Below are positions 6,963-15,991 of a stretch of DNA of 64,000 bases, piece after piece. Numbering within the stretch: position 1 is the first letter of the stretch; every line of letters starts with the position of its first letter. A program made the translations under genes and the position numbers. The notes under the pieces are model-generated. The model was not told where the DNA came from. It did no database searches and worked only from the letters and a program-made list of their open reading frames with translations. The stretch comes from Candidatus Neomicrothrix sp. UBA814 (GTDB lineage: Bacteria; Actinomycetota; Acidimicrobiia; Acidimicrobiales; Poriferisodalaceae): positions 1 through 64,000 of the forward strand of contig DBIA01000029.1 in the NCBI GenBank assembly GCA_002296525.1, in the 5' to 3' direction.

Positions 6963-8045
6963 TTGATTATCAAGCGCCTGTGGCTGACCAACTTTCGTAA
7001 CCATGATGAAACTGACGTTGAGTTAAATGACGGCACAACGCTCGTAGTTGGTCTAAATGGTCATGGGAAAACTAATTTAATTGAGGGTCTGTATTTATTG
7101 AGTGGTGCCCGTTCGTTCCGTGGGGCAAAGGTAGACGCGCTGGTTCGTTCAGGTCACACCTCCGCTTATATCCGCGCCGAAGTTGAAAATGAGAGTCGTA
7201 CGTCGTTGATTGAGATAGAGCTCACAACACAAGGGCGTTCTAAAGCTCAAGTAAACAAACAAAAAGTGAAAAGATTCCGCGACCTTGGAGATACCGTTCG
7301 CGCAGTGGTCTTCAGTCCAGACGATCTGGAACTCATCAAAGGGCCACCGGCAATACGTCGATCGTTACTTGATGACACGATTGCTATCACTAACCCAGAA
7401 TTTCGTGCAGTCCGAACAGATTTGGACCACATTTTGCGGCAAAGAAATAACCTCCTCAAACAAGCGAAAGGACGGCTATCGAACGATCTCGAAACCAGCC
7501 TCATAATTTGGAATGAGCAACTCGTGAACGCCGCAGAATTGATTGGAGATACGCGAGAAGAATTCATTCATCAATTTGGTCCCTCAGTTGCAGACTTTTA
7601 CCAACAAGTAGCCGGTCGCAATGACCCAGTGACGTTAAACATTGAGGCTGATTGGAGACACACAGGGCTTGCTGAGGCACTTGTAAAATCCCAAGACGAT
7701 GAAGTCCGAAGGGGTATGACACTGGTAGGTCCACATCGCGACGATTTACTCATGCTTCTCAATTCACTTCCATCGCGTTCTCACGCTTCGCAGGGAGAGC
7801 AAAGGAGCCTGGCCTTAGCTCTTCGTCTTGCTACATATCTCTACATCGAGAAAGTCTCGGGAGACCAACCCCTGGTTTTGTTGGACGATGTGTTTTCTGA
7901 ACTTGATGAAACACGCGCTCGGCGTCTGGTTGAATGCTTACCAAACTCTCAAATAGTTCTGACTTCAGCTACGGGGACTGTCCCAGAAGGTGTCAATCCC
8001 TCTCAAACCCTCAGCCTTGAGGAAGGTCAAGTCTGTGCGCCGTGA
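6963..8045 (+). CDS. recF: DNA replication and repair protein RecF
   Basis: 360 residues; TTG start with only a weak Shine-Dalgarno sequence. SMC-like ATPase: LTNFRNHDE at the N-terminus, Walker A GLNGHGKTNLIEG near residue 30, signature SQGEQRSLALALRLA near 277, Walker B PLVLLDDVFSELDE near 303. RecF helps load RecA at single-strand gaps with RecO and RecR. Position between dnaN and the DUF721 gene is canonical; its end overlaps that gene. Confidence 0.95.
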   Translation: MIIKRLWLTNFRNHDETDVELNDGTTLVVGLNGHGKTNLIEGLYLLSGARSFRGAKVDALVRSGHTSAYIRAEVENESRTSLIEIELTTQGRSKAQVNKQKVKRFRDLGDTVRAVVFSPDDLELIKGPPAIRRSLLDDTIAITNPEFRAVRTDLDHILRQRNNLLKQAKGRLSNDLETSLIIWNEQLVNAAELIGDTREEFIHQFGPSVADFYQQVAGRNDPVTLNIEADWRHTGLAEALVKSQDDEVRRGMTLVGPHRDDLLMLLNSLPSRSHASQGEQRSLALALRLATYLYIEKVSGDQPLVLLDDVFSELDETRARRLVECLPNSQIVLTSATGTVPEGVNPSQTLSLEEGQVCAP

Positions 8046-8364
8046 CCATCAAGCTAATGAGCGCGTTGCGGAGCCGCGGGCTATCGGCGATGTTCTAAAT
8101 AGACTCGTCAATGACTTTGAGGATGGGGGATTGCTCTATTTGCTTCACCAACATTGGGAGCAGGCAGTAGGTCCTACTGTCGCCCAACACTGTAAGCCCC
8201 AAAAAATTGTGGATAGCCAACTCATTGTTCACGTTGACCATCCTGGGTGGGCTACTGAAATCCAATATTTGGAACAGGAGCTGCTCGAGAAGATGGTCAA
8301 AATTGATTCAAAATTGCGCTTCACCGGAGTCAAAGTTCATGTCAAAGGTATCGAAGACAGTTAA
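8035..8364 (+). CDS. DUF721 (DciA-like) protein
   Basis: About 109 residues. The DUF721 pattern is visible: IGDVLNRLVNDF, then HWEQAVGPTVAQHCKP and the conserved LIVHVDHPGWATEIQYLEQE. DUF721 members include DciA, which helps load replicative helicase, and the actinobacterial gene normally lies between recF and gyrB. I place the start at GTG 8035, which has GGAAGG eight bases upstream; an earlier GTG at 7990 would extend it further into recF. With the chosen start it overlaps recF by 11 bases in another frame. Confidence 0.85.
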   Translation: MRRDHQANERVAEPRAIGDVLNRLVNDFEDGGLLYLLHQHWEQAVGPTVAQHCKPQKIVDSQLIVHVDHPGWATEIQYLEQELLEKMVKIDSKLRFTGVKVHVKGIEDS

Positions 8365-8461
8365 ATTCGTTCAGAGGCCTTGAGAGGCTATTTAAGAGAT
8401 TCGACCCTACCTCTTTGGGTCCCCTACTACTGGTAATGTTGGGCTCACGAAAAGGGGTTAA

Positions 8462-10387
8462 GTGAGCGACGTTACATATCAGGCAGAAAATATTCAGGTT
8501 CTTGAAGGACTAGAAGCCGTCCGTAAACGGCCTGGTATGTATATCGGATCGACAGGTCCTGCCGGACTTCATCACCTGGTTTACGAAGTTGTAGATAACT
8601 CAGTGGATGAAGCAATGGCTGGTCACTGTACGACTATCGAAGTCACCATTCTCCCAGATGGAAGATGTCAGGTCGTCGACGATGGCCGCGGCATTCCAGT
8701 AGACGAACACCCCAAATACCCAGGCAAGTCAGCAGCTGAAGTTGTGATGACAGTTCTTCACGCTGGAGGAAAGTTTGGTGGCGGTGGCTACAAAGTTTCA
8801 GGAGGTCTCCACGGAGTCGGGGTCTCTGTGGTTAACGCTCTTTCAACACACGTTGAGCTTCAAATCGACCGAGGTGGCAAGCGTTGGAAGCAAGAATTCC
8901 GCGATGGAGGACAACCGCAAGGTTCACTCAAAGAAGAAGGAAGCAGCCCTGAGTCCCGCACTGGCACCACTGTGACCTTCGCCCCAGATCCGGCGATCTT
9001 TGACTCGATTGACTTTCGATCCCAAACACTCCTCGAACGATTTCAAATGATGGCGTTCTTGAACGCTGGTCTAAAAATTGTGTTCCGAGACGACAGAGTG
9101 ACTTCACCAGTTGAAGCGGAATTCCAATACAACGGTGGGATTCGAGACTTCGTGCGACATTTGAATGACGCTAAAGATCCACTTTTCGAAGATGTCGGAT
9201 ACCTAGATGCGGCTGAGGAAGGTGACGAAGTTGAAATAGCTTTCCAGTGGAATACTGGTTACCAGCTAGACGGTATTCACTCCTTTGCTAATGGAATAAG
9301 CACCATTGAAGGAGGGATGCATGAAGAAGGTTTCAAAACTGCATTGACATCCACTGTGAATCGTTACGCACGGGCAAAAAATCTTCTTAAAGAAAAAGAA
9401 GACAACTTGCAAGGTGATGACATCCGGGAGGGTTTGACGGCAATCGTAAGTGTGCGCCTCCAAGAGCCTCAGTTCGAAGGACAAACCAAAGCAAAACTTG
9501 GAAATACATCAATGCGCAGCTTGGTTCAAAAAGCTACTAACGATGCCCTCACCGATTGGCTTGAGGAGCATCCAAAAGAGGCCAAGCGAACCATAGGCAA
9601 AGCCATTGACGCTCGCCGAGCACGCTTAGCGGCCCAAAAAGCAAAAAACACAATAAGAAAATCGGCGCTCGCTGGAGCTGGTCTGCCCGGCAAACTTACC
9701 GACTGTTCCTCCGGTGATCCCGCTGAAACAGAGCTCTACATAGTCGAAGGAGATTCTGCAGGAGGTTCGGCCAAAGATGCGCGAGATCCTCGAACCATGG
9801 CCATTCTTCCTATCCGCGGTAAAATATTGAATGTTGAACGTTTGGGTGGACGTCTCGAGAAGATGTTCCAAAATACAGAAGTACAAGCGTTAGTTTCTGC
9901 GATAGGCGCTGGGGTCGGCGAAGGAAACTTTGACGCTGAGAAAATGCGTTACCACAAGGTCATTTTGCTATGCGACGCGGACGTTGACGGAAGCCATATT
10001 CGGACACTTCTCCTAACTTTCTTTTGGAGACAAATGAAAGAACTTGTCTTAGCTGGCCATGTCTACATCGCTCAACCGCCGCTGTATTCCACCAAAGCTG
10101 GAAATGACACCGTGTACCTCAAAGACGACGCCGCTAAATCAGACTTTCTCGCCGACAAACCGAACCATAAGAGCGAATTTCAGCGACTTAAAGGGCTTGG
10201 TGAGATGGATGCAGACGAGCTCTGGGATACAACCATGAATCCAGAAACAAGAACGCTCCTCCAGGTAACTGTTGACGAAGCTTCTATAGCTGACAATATT
10301 TTCAGCGTCCTGATGGGGGAGCATGTTGAAAGCAGGAAAGGGTTTATTCAAAACAACGCCCATGACGTCCGATTCCTGGATATTTGA
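8462..10387 (+). CDS. gyrB: DNA gyrase subunit B
   Basis: 641 residues, normal for actinobacterial GyrB. GHKL ATPase motifs: EVVDNSVDEAMAG (about 42-54), DDGRGIPV and GLHGVGVSVVNAL. The TOPRIM domain has EGDSAGGSAKDARD near 428 and DADVDGSHIRTLLLTFFWR near 505. The C-terminus contains QRLKGLGEMDADELWDTTM. It supplies ATP hydrolysis and part of the cleavage site for negative supercoiling. GTG start preceded by AAAGGGG. Overlaps the TTG candidate start of gyrA by three to four bases. Confidence 0.98.
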   Translation: MSDVTYQAENIQVLEGLEAVRKRPGMYIGSTGPAGLHHLVYEVVDNSVDEAMAGHCTTIEVTILPDGRCQVVDDGRGIPVDEHPKYPGKSAAEVVMTVLHAGGKFGGGGYKVSGGLHGVGVSVVNALSTHVELQIDRGGKRWKQEFRDGGQPQGSLKEEGSSPESRTGTTVTFAPDPAIFDSIDFRSQTLLERFQMMAFLNAGLKIVFRDDRVTSPVEAEFQYNGGIRDFVRHLNDAKDPLFEDVGYLDAAEEGDEVEIAFQWNTGYQLDGIHSFANGISTIEGGMHEEGFKTALTSTVNRYARAKNLLKEKEDNLQGDDIREGLTAIVSVRLQEPQFEGQTKAKLGNTSMRSLVQKATNDALTDWLEEHPKEAKRTIGKAIDARRARLAAQKAKNTIRKSALAGAGLPGKLTDCSSGDPAETELYIVEGDSAGGSAKDARDPRTMAILPIRGKILNVERLGGRLEKMFQNTEVQALVSAIGAGVGEGNFDAEKMRYHKVILLCDADVDGSHIRTLLLTFFWRQMKELVLAGHVYIAQPPLYSTKAGNDTVYLKDDAAKSDFLADKPNHKSEFQRLKGLGEMDADELWDTTMNPETRTLLQVTVDEASIADNIFSVLMGEHVESRKGFIQNNAHDVRFLDI

Positions 10388-12876
10388 CAAAGATGACTGA
10401 CTCGCCTCCCTCTGATAACGAAAACCATCTCGCGGTACAACCGATAGAAATCCAACACGAGATGGAACAATCGTTCCTTGATTATGCGATGTCGGTTATT
10501 ACTGCTCGCGCTCTCCCTGATGCACGTGACGGCTTGAAGCCAGTTCATCGGAGAATTTTGTGGTCCATGTTTTCCACCGGAATTCGTCCGGACCGTCCGC
10601 ATAGAAAATGCGCGACGGTTGTCGGAGATGTCATTGGTAACTATCACCCTCACGGTGACAACGCGATTTATGAAGCCATGGTCAGAATGGGCCAGACGTT
10701 TAGTTTGGCTAACACGCTCATTGATCCCCATGGCAACTTTGGGTCGCCAAGCGACCCTCCGGCTGCATATCGATACACCGAGTGTCGTCTGACGGACTTA
10801 GCGATGCGCATGGTTGAGAGTATTGACGAAGAGACAGTCGATCTCATTCCAACTTTTGATGGTTCGGGCGAGGAACCGTTAGTAATGCCAGCTCGCTTTC
10901 CTAATCTGCTTGTTAACGGAAGCCAAGGCATCGCGGTCGGAATGGCCACCAATATTCCCACCCATAACTTGACTGAAATTATTGACGCAACCCTTCACCT
11001 CATTGATAACCCCGATGCGACCGTTGCTGACCTCATGGAATTCGTCCAAGGTCCCGATTTTCCAACCGGGGGACTCATTATGGGACGGGCTGGTTTGACC
11101 AGTGCCTTCACAACTGGTCGCGGTTCAATTCGAATACGAGCCCGCGCAGAAATAGTCGAAGATGGACGCAACACTCAGATCGTGGTCACTGAAATTCCTT
11201 ATCAACAATCGATTGAAAATATTGAACAGAAAATCGCTGACGCTGTTGATCGAAAAATTCTTGATGGAATCCGAGAGCTTCGTAACGAGTCAGCGAAAGG
11301 TCAAACTCGATTTGTTATAGAACTCAAACGCGATGCTCCAGCAAGCGTTGTTCTTAACAACTTGTATAAACACACCCCGCTACAAACTAGCTTTGCGGCG
11401 AACATGGTGGCTTTGATTGATGGTGTGCCGCGCACGATCAATCTTGCCGATGCTCTCAACGCATATGTCCAGCATCAAATCGAAGTAGTTACTCGCCGTT
11501 CTCAATATCGACTGCAACAAGCAGGAGATCGCGCTCACATTGTCGAGGGACTTTTAAGAGCGCTTGATTTGATCGACGAAATTATTGCATTGATACGCGC
11601 GAGTGAAGATCGAGCATCTGCTCTTTCTGAACTTCAACTCGAACCATTCGAATTTAGTGAGCGACAGGCAAATCACATTCTCGATATGCAACTCGGACGC
11701 TTGACTCGGTTAGGAAGAACGCGGCTCGAAGAAGAGTTGGTGGAGTTACAGGAACGAATAAAAGAACTCGAAGAAATCCTGAACAACGACACACAGCTGC
11801 GAGCCGTCATTAAAAATGAACTGTCCGAAGTGCGAGAAGAACACGACACACCCCGTCGATCTCAAATTGTGTTTGACGAAGGGGATATGGAAGTTGAGGA
11901 CTTAATAGATAACGAACCGGTCGTAATTACTTTGAGTAAAGGTGGCTACATCAAATCAGTCGCCGCTGACACATTCCGAACCCAAGGCCGCGGAGGGAGA
12001 GGTGTACAAGGAGCACGACTGAAAGAAGACGACATTCTGGTGCGGGTTCTCACCACTACAGCCCACTCCTATCTCTTGTTCTTTACTAACAAGGGAAAGG
12101 TTTACCGGCTCAAGGCATACCAGGTCCCGATGATGGACAGGACGGCGAGAGGAACAGCGGTAGTTAACCTATTGCAACTGGAACCAGACGAAGTTGTCGA
12201 AGCACTGATCGACACCCAGGAATTTGTTGCTGACGAGTTTTTGTTGTTTGTAACCCGTAAAGGGGTAGTCAAAAAGACAGCGTTCACTGAATACGACAAG
12301 AATCGAACCAATGGTCTCATAGCAATTAATCTCCGCGAAGGAGATGAACTTGTCCGGGTAATCCAGGTCCGCGAAAGTGACGATGTGGTCTTGGTCAGCA
12401 GTGGGGGACAAGCGATTCGCTTTGCTGGCGACCAAGTTCGTCCGATGGGACGCAGCGCCGCTGGGGTTAAAGGAATGAAACTTCGCTCAGACGACGTCGT
12501 CGTTGCAGCGGCAGCAACATCGCAAGATGACCAACGACACCTTTTGACCGTCACAGAAGGTGGGTACGGAAAGCGAACACCCATAGATGCTTACCCAAGA
12601 AAAGGGCGCGGCACCATGGGCGTTAAGGGCATCAAACTCACCGAAGCACGGGGGGCGTCTGTTATTGGTGCCCGCATGGTTGATTTAGATGACGAAGTCA
12701 TCATGGTTTCGTCAGGCGGTGTACTGATTCGAACAGCTGTTTCAGAAATCGCCGAACAACGAAGAGATGCGACCGGAGTCAAGGTGATGAACGTTGGTGA
12801 AGAAGAAACAGTTGCAGCGCTATCGCCTGTGACATTGGACCTTGACGAAATAACTGAAGCTGAATCATCGGTGTAA
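10384..12876 (+). CDS. gyrA: DNA gyrase subunit A
   Basis: 830 residues. The breakage-reunion domain begins near SFLDYAMSVITARALPDARD; the catalytic tyrosine is in AAYRYTECRL (Tyr131 with the TTG start). The GyrA box QGRGGRGV near 540 starts the C-terminal DNA-wrapping beta-pinwheel, with repeated KGYVK/GGQAIRF/GKRTP-like blades. The start is either TTG at 10384, overlapping the gyrB stop, or ATG at 10393; neither has a strong ribosome-binding site. In the quinolone pocket the HPHGDNAIYE sequence has Asn and Glu where E. coli has Ser83 and Asp87. Confidence 0.97.
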   Translation: MTKMTDSPPSDNENHLAVQPIEIQHEMEQSFLDYAMSVITARALPDARDGLKPVHRRILWSMFSTGIRPDRPHRKCATVVGDVIGNYHPHGDNAIYEAMVRMGQTFSLANTLIDPHGNFGSPSDPPAAYRYTECRLTDLAMRMVESIDEETVDLIPTFDGSGEEPLVMPARFPNLLVNGSQGIAVGMATNIPTHNLTEIIDATLHLIDNPDATVADLMEFVQGPDFPTGGLIMGRAGLTSAFTTGRGSIRIRARAEIVEDGRNTQIVVTEIPYQQSIENIEQKIADAVDRKILDGIRELRNESAKGQTRFVIELKRDAPASVVLNNLYKHTPLQTSFAANMVALIDGVPRTINLADALNAYVQHQIEVVTRRSQYRLQQAGDRAHIVEGLLRALDLIDEIIALIRASEDRASALSELQLEPFEFSERQANHILDMQLGRLTRLGRTRLEEELVELQERIKELEEILNNDTQLRAVIKNELSEVREEHDTPRRSQIVFDEGDMEVEDLIDNEPVVITLSKGGYIKSVAADTFRTQGRGGRGVQGARLKEDDILVRVLTTTAHSYLLFFTNKGKVYRLKAYQVPMMDRTARGTAVVNLLQLEPDEVVEALIDTQEFVADEFLLFVTRKGVVKKTAFTEYDKNRTNGLIAINLREGDELVRVIQVRESDDVVLVSSGGQAIRFAGDQVRPMGRSAAGVKGMKLRSDDVVVAAAATSQDDQRHLLTVTEGGYGKRTPIDAYPRKGRGTMGVKGIKLTEARGASVIGARMVDLDDEVIMVSSGGVLIRTAVSEIAEQRRDATGVKVMNVGEEETVAALSPVTLDLDEITEAESSV

Positions 12877-12920
12877 CGTCCGCGACCACCTAACACAGCC
12901 TCTGTCATACACTTCGAGAT

Positions 12921-13709
12921 GTGGATGACTCAGATAAGACTGACCAGAATCCTCCGCTGTCTGACGGAGTTGATGATGAGACATTCGCAAGAGCAGTGGG
13001 CTTAAACAACCCAGACCCGGGTGGAACCTCGGAGCGCAAACGGAGAACAACAGGTGCCGGGAAGCGTTCCAAAGCTAAACAAGAACGTCGTTCGAAGGAC
13101 CGGACAGTCGTCCGCCGACCTCCTCCAGAGGTGAAGCCCGTCCAGGACAGTCAAGGTTCTCCCCCAGAAGATGTCACTGGAGTAGTGCCGATCATTAAAC
13201 CTGCCCAAAGTGCAACGATAGATGTGCCAACCTCGCAACCAGTAGATCCCCAGCCAGCGCAAACCGCTATAAGTCCTCCAGATAAGGAAATTACTCTCTC
13301 AGATAACAATTTGGGATGGTTGTCACGCCGGCGAGCACGAGTAAAAAGAACCCGGCGAACGTTGCGACATATCGACCCCTGGTCAGTGCTCAAAGTGTCC
13401 ATATTGCTGTACGCCTGTCTATATGGAGCCACGGTCTTAGCGGGTTACCTACTGTGGACGGCGGCGGTCCAGTCTGGGGTCATCTCAAACATCGAATCGT
13501 TTATCGCTGAAGTTGGTTCGTATGAAGTTTGGGAAATAAACGGGGAGGAAGTTTTCCGTCGAGCAACTGTGATTGGGGCAGTGCTCTTCGTCGCAGGGGT
13601 AGCACTAAATGTGCTCCTCACAATTATTTTTAATTTGATTAGTGACCTTGTGGGAGGAGTCCGAGTAACGCTCTTAGAAGAGGACCAGCCACCAAGCGAT
13701 ATACCATGA
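12921..13709 (+). CDS. DUF3566 transmembrane protein
   Basis: 262 residues. The N-terminal ~140 residues are polar, Pro/Lys/Arg-rich and probably disordered. The C-terminal part is a DUF3566 domain: RHIDPWSVLKVSILLYACLYG, with two membrane spans (about 155-180 and 213-237) and a soluble loop between them carrying INGEEVFRRA. This family sits directly downstream of gyrA in actinobacteria (for example Rv0007 of M. tuberculosis) and is thought to work in cell envelope or division; its function is not defined. GTG start 45 bp after gyrA. Confidence 0.88.
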   Translation: MDDSDKTDQNPPLSDGVDDETFARAVGLNNPDPGGTSERKRRTTGAGKRSKAKQERRSKDRTVVRRPPPEVKPVQDSQGSPPEDVTGVVPIIKPAQSATIDVPTSQPVDPQPAQTAISPPDKEITLSDNNLGWLSRRRARVKRTRRTLRHIDPWSVLKVSILLYACLYGATVLAGYLLWTAAVQSGVISNIESFIAEVGSYEVWEINGEEVFRRATVIGAVLFVAGVALNVLLTIIFNLISDLVGGVRVTLLEEDQPPSDIP

Positions 13710-13754
13710 CGTTGGATACAGCTACCTAGCGGCGCTACCATCATGAACTCGTTC

Positions 13755-13828
<74 letters not shown>

Positions 13829-13882
13829 CAGCTCGAACGATCAGTCTCATCGTAGAGATTGAAACTTTCAGCGGAGGTAGTT

Positions 13883-14020
13883 GTGAAAACACTGCGCCGG
13901 GCGATCTTGGCGATGGGCGTCGGAACTATCGTGGCTGCGATTTTACGACTAAGAGGTTCTGGTGGCGTCCCGCCAAGGCAGGGGAAATGGAGACAACTCA
14001 GCGGACCGGATTTTCGCTGA
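13883..14020 (+). CDS. Small putative membrane protein (45 aa)
   Basis: A 45-codon ORF beginning with GTG at 13883 after a strong Shine-Dalgarno sequence (GGAGG at 13873-13877, 5-base spacing). Its N-terminus MKTLRRAILAMGVGTIVAAI is a basic start followed by a hydrophobic segment, and the C-terminus is polar (GKWRQLSGPDFR). Small one-TM proteins (for example the DLW-39 type) are found near the gyrA/tRNA region of other actinobacteria, but I cannot assign a family. It overlaps the next CDS by up to 59 bases in a different frame if that gene uses its earlier start. Confidence 0.55.
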   Translation: MKTLRRAILAMGVGTIVAAILRLRGSGGVPPRQGKWRQLSGPDFR

Positions 14021-15011
14021 AGTGGCGACAGTAGCTGTTATTGGTTGTGGGGTAGTAGGGAAAAGAGTCGCGCGACAATTGGCGGCTTCAGGACTAGTCG
14101 ACCGTCTCGTTTTGGGTGTTCACCGACCCCAACGACTACACGGATTCGTCCGGCAGCTACTGGATGTCGACGTTGAAGTGATTTCGCCGGGCCCTCTACC
14201 TCAAAGTGATATCACGGTCCTGACTCAACCCAGCGGGGGCCATGCTGAACTAGCGGAAGAAGCGATAAGCAACGGATCACATGTTGTGTCGGTGTCTGAG
14301 GCAATTGCTGATGTTGAAGCACTTTTAGACCTTGATGCAGTCGCGATTAAGGCTGAGCGAGCGGTAATCATTGGTGCTGCCTTTTCTCCGGGTATGAGTT
14401 GTTTACTGGCGCGTCACTGTGGTCACCGATTCGATCAAGTACAGGAAATTCATGTCGCTCGAATGGGTACCGGAGGGCCTGCTTGTCAACGACAATTGCA
14501 CCGGGCCCGGACAAAAGACGCCATTGAATGGCGCGATGGAAGTTGGGTCAAGCGCCCGGGTGGAACTGGGAGAGAACTCGTGTGGTTTCCGGACCCGCTG
14601 GGTGCTAGAGATTGCTATCGCGCCGCACTCCCGGATCCGCTGTTGTTGAGTGCAAACTTCTCAGATGCTGACCGGATAACAGCAAAAGTTGCGGCAACTC
14701 GAAGGGATCGACTCACCGCATGGTTACCAATGCTCAGACCCCCTCATAACGACGGTGGTCCGGGTGCGATCCGGGTAGAGATACGCGGGCTTGTCAACGG
14801 AAGCCAAGCGACGGAGGTTATCGGAGCGATCGATTATCCGTCAGCGGTATCTGGAGCCTTAGCGTCGATCTCAACAGAATGGCTACTGGAGCAAGCGCTG
14901 CCGTATGGTGCTTGGAGTTTAGGAATGATTGACGACCCAGTTCCTTGGCTACAGGAATTAGAAGCAAGAGGGGTGACAGCGGCAATTTATGAGGGAATCT
15001 CGGGCGGTTAA
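13962..15011 (+). CDS. NAD(P)-binding oxidoreductase-like protein (saccharopine dehydrogenase-like)
   Basis: 349 residues. A Rossmann fold begins with TVAVIGCGVVGKRVARQLA (about 23-41; GxGxxG-type), followed by a TQPSGGHAELAEEAISNGSH stretch resembling the Gfo/Idh and saccharopine-dehydrogenase-like families. The C-terminal half is unassigned but has a possible substrate-domain pattern (GMSCLLARHCG, STEWLLEQALPYGAW). The substrate is unknown. Start uncertain: GTG at 13962 has AAGAGG upstream but overlaps the small ORF; GTG at 14022 sits one base after that ORF's stop but has a weak ribosome-binding site. Confidence 0.65.
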   Translation: MASRQGRGNGDNSADRIFAEVATVAVIGCGVVGKRVARQLAASGLVDRLVLGVHRPQRLHGFVRQLLDVDVEVISPGPLPQSDITVLTQPSGGHAELAEEAISNGSHVVSVSEAIADVEALLDLDAVAIKAERAVIIGAAFSPGMSCLLARHCGHRFDQVQEIHVARMGTGGPACQRQLHRARTKDAIEWRDGSWVKRPGGTGRELVWFPDPLGARDCYRAALPDPLLLSANFSDADRITAKVAATRRDRLTAWLPMLRPPHNDGGPGAIRVEIRGLVNGSQATEVIGAIDYPSAVSGALASISTEWLLEQALPYGAWSLGMIDDPVPWLQELEARGVTAAIYEGISGG

Positions 15012-15093
15012 TTTTTCCGACCAATCTGGATGACGCTGGGCTAATCACGCTGACGCCGGAGAAAGACCTTATGTCGTTATATCCTCAGCGGAA

Positions 15094-15936
15094 ATGAACA
15101 CAGCGATAATTGCCGCAATCCCGAGCCCGTCTACGAACTCGATTCAAATCGGAGCGTTTGAGTTGAGGGCTTACGGCCTGATGATTGCTCTCGGCGCCTT
15201 GCTAGCCGTGTGGATAAGTAGCCGTCGATACGAAGCATTGGGTGGAGACCCAGCAACCGTTCATCGGATGGCGACTTGGGCGATTCCGGCTGGGATTGTG
15301 GGCGCTCGTCTATACCACGTGGCTACTGATTTCAGCCGGTTCCAAAACAATTGGTCAGAGATTCCCCAACTTTGGAAAGGGGGCCTCGGAATTTGGGGGG
15401 GGATAGCTGGAGGAGCTTTAGTTGCCTGGTGGACGGTACACCGTGACGGTGGAGACGTCGGCGCCATGTTTGAGGCCACAGCGGCGGGAATTCCGGTGGC
15501 ACAAGCAGTGGGACGATTTGGCAACTGGTTCAACCAAGAACTATTCGGGCAACCAACAAATTTGCCTTGGGGTCTTGAGATCCAACCAAACAAAAGGCCT
15601 GCGGGCTATTTAGATTCGCCGACCTTTCATCCAACTTTTCTATATGAAGCTCTTTGGAACCTCGGCCTAGCGGCCTTTGTTGCATTCGCTGTTCCCAGAC
15701 TCTTTCCACGCCTGAGAAAAGGGTATAGCTGGGCTGTGTATGTTGCTGGGTATACAGCGGGAAGGCTTTGGATCGAACTACTTCGGATTGATGAGGCGAC
15801 CAAATTGTTTGGCGCAAGGATCAATGTATGGACTTCGATCCTAGTTTTCGTAGCCGCAGTGCTCGTTGTAATTAAGGGTCTACGAAATAACCAGGCTGAG
15901 GGTCATCGAAAAACAACCGAAAGTGTTCCACACTGA
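15094..15936 (+). CDS. lgt: Prolipoprotein diacylglyceryl transferase
   Basis: 280 residues with about seven membrane spans. Transfers diacylglycerol from phosphatidylglycerol to the lipobox cysteine of prolipoproteins. The Lgt signature GRFGNWFNQELFG is near residues 149-161, preceded by GGLGIWGGIAGG and followed by HPTFLYEALWN. The ATG at 15094 gives the expected N-terminus (IQIGAFELRAYGLMIALG). At least two lipoprotein substrates are encoded in the window: the BMP-family protein and the beta-lactamase-like protein. Confidence 0.96.
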   Translation: MNTAIIAAIPSPSTNSIQIGAFELRAYGLMIALGALLAVWISSRRYEALGGDPATVHRMATWAIPAGIVGARLYHVATDFSRFQNNWSEIPQLWKGGLGIWGGIAGGALVAWWTVHRDGGDVGAMFEATAAGIPVAQAVGRFGNWFNQELFGQPTNLPWGLEIQPNKRPAGYLDSPTFHPTFLYEALWNLGLAAFVAFAVPRLFPRLRKGYSWAVYVAGYTAGRLWIELLRIDEATKLFGARINVWTSILVFVAAVLVVIKGLRNNQAEGHRKTTESVPH

Positions 15937-15991
15937 AGTGGGAGGCCCCAAAGTGGACCGATTGACCTGACTAATAGGGACACCTTCCAGA

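Noticed and set aside
12102..12584. Antisense ORF of 160 codons inside gyrA
   Set aside because: Ser/Thr-rich composition is the mirror of the gyrA code; no start signal or family.
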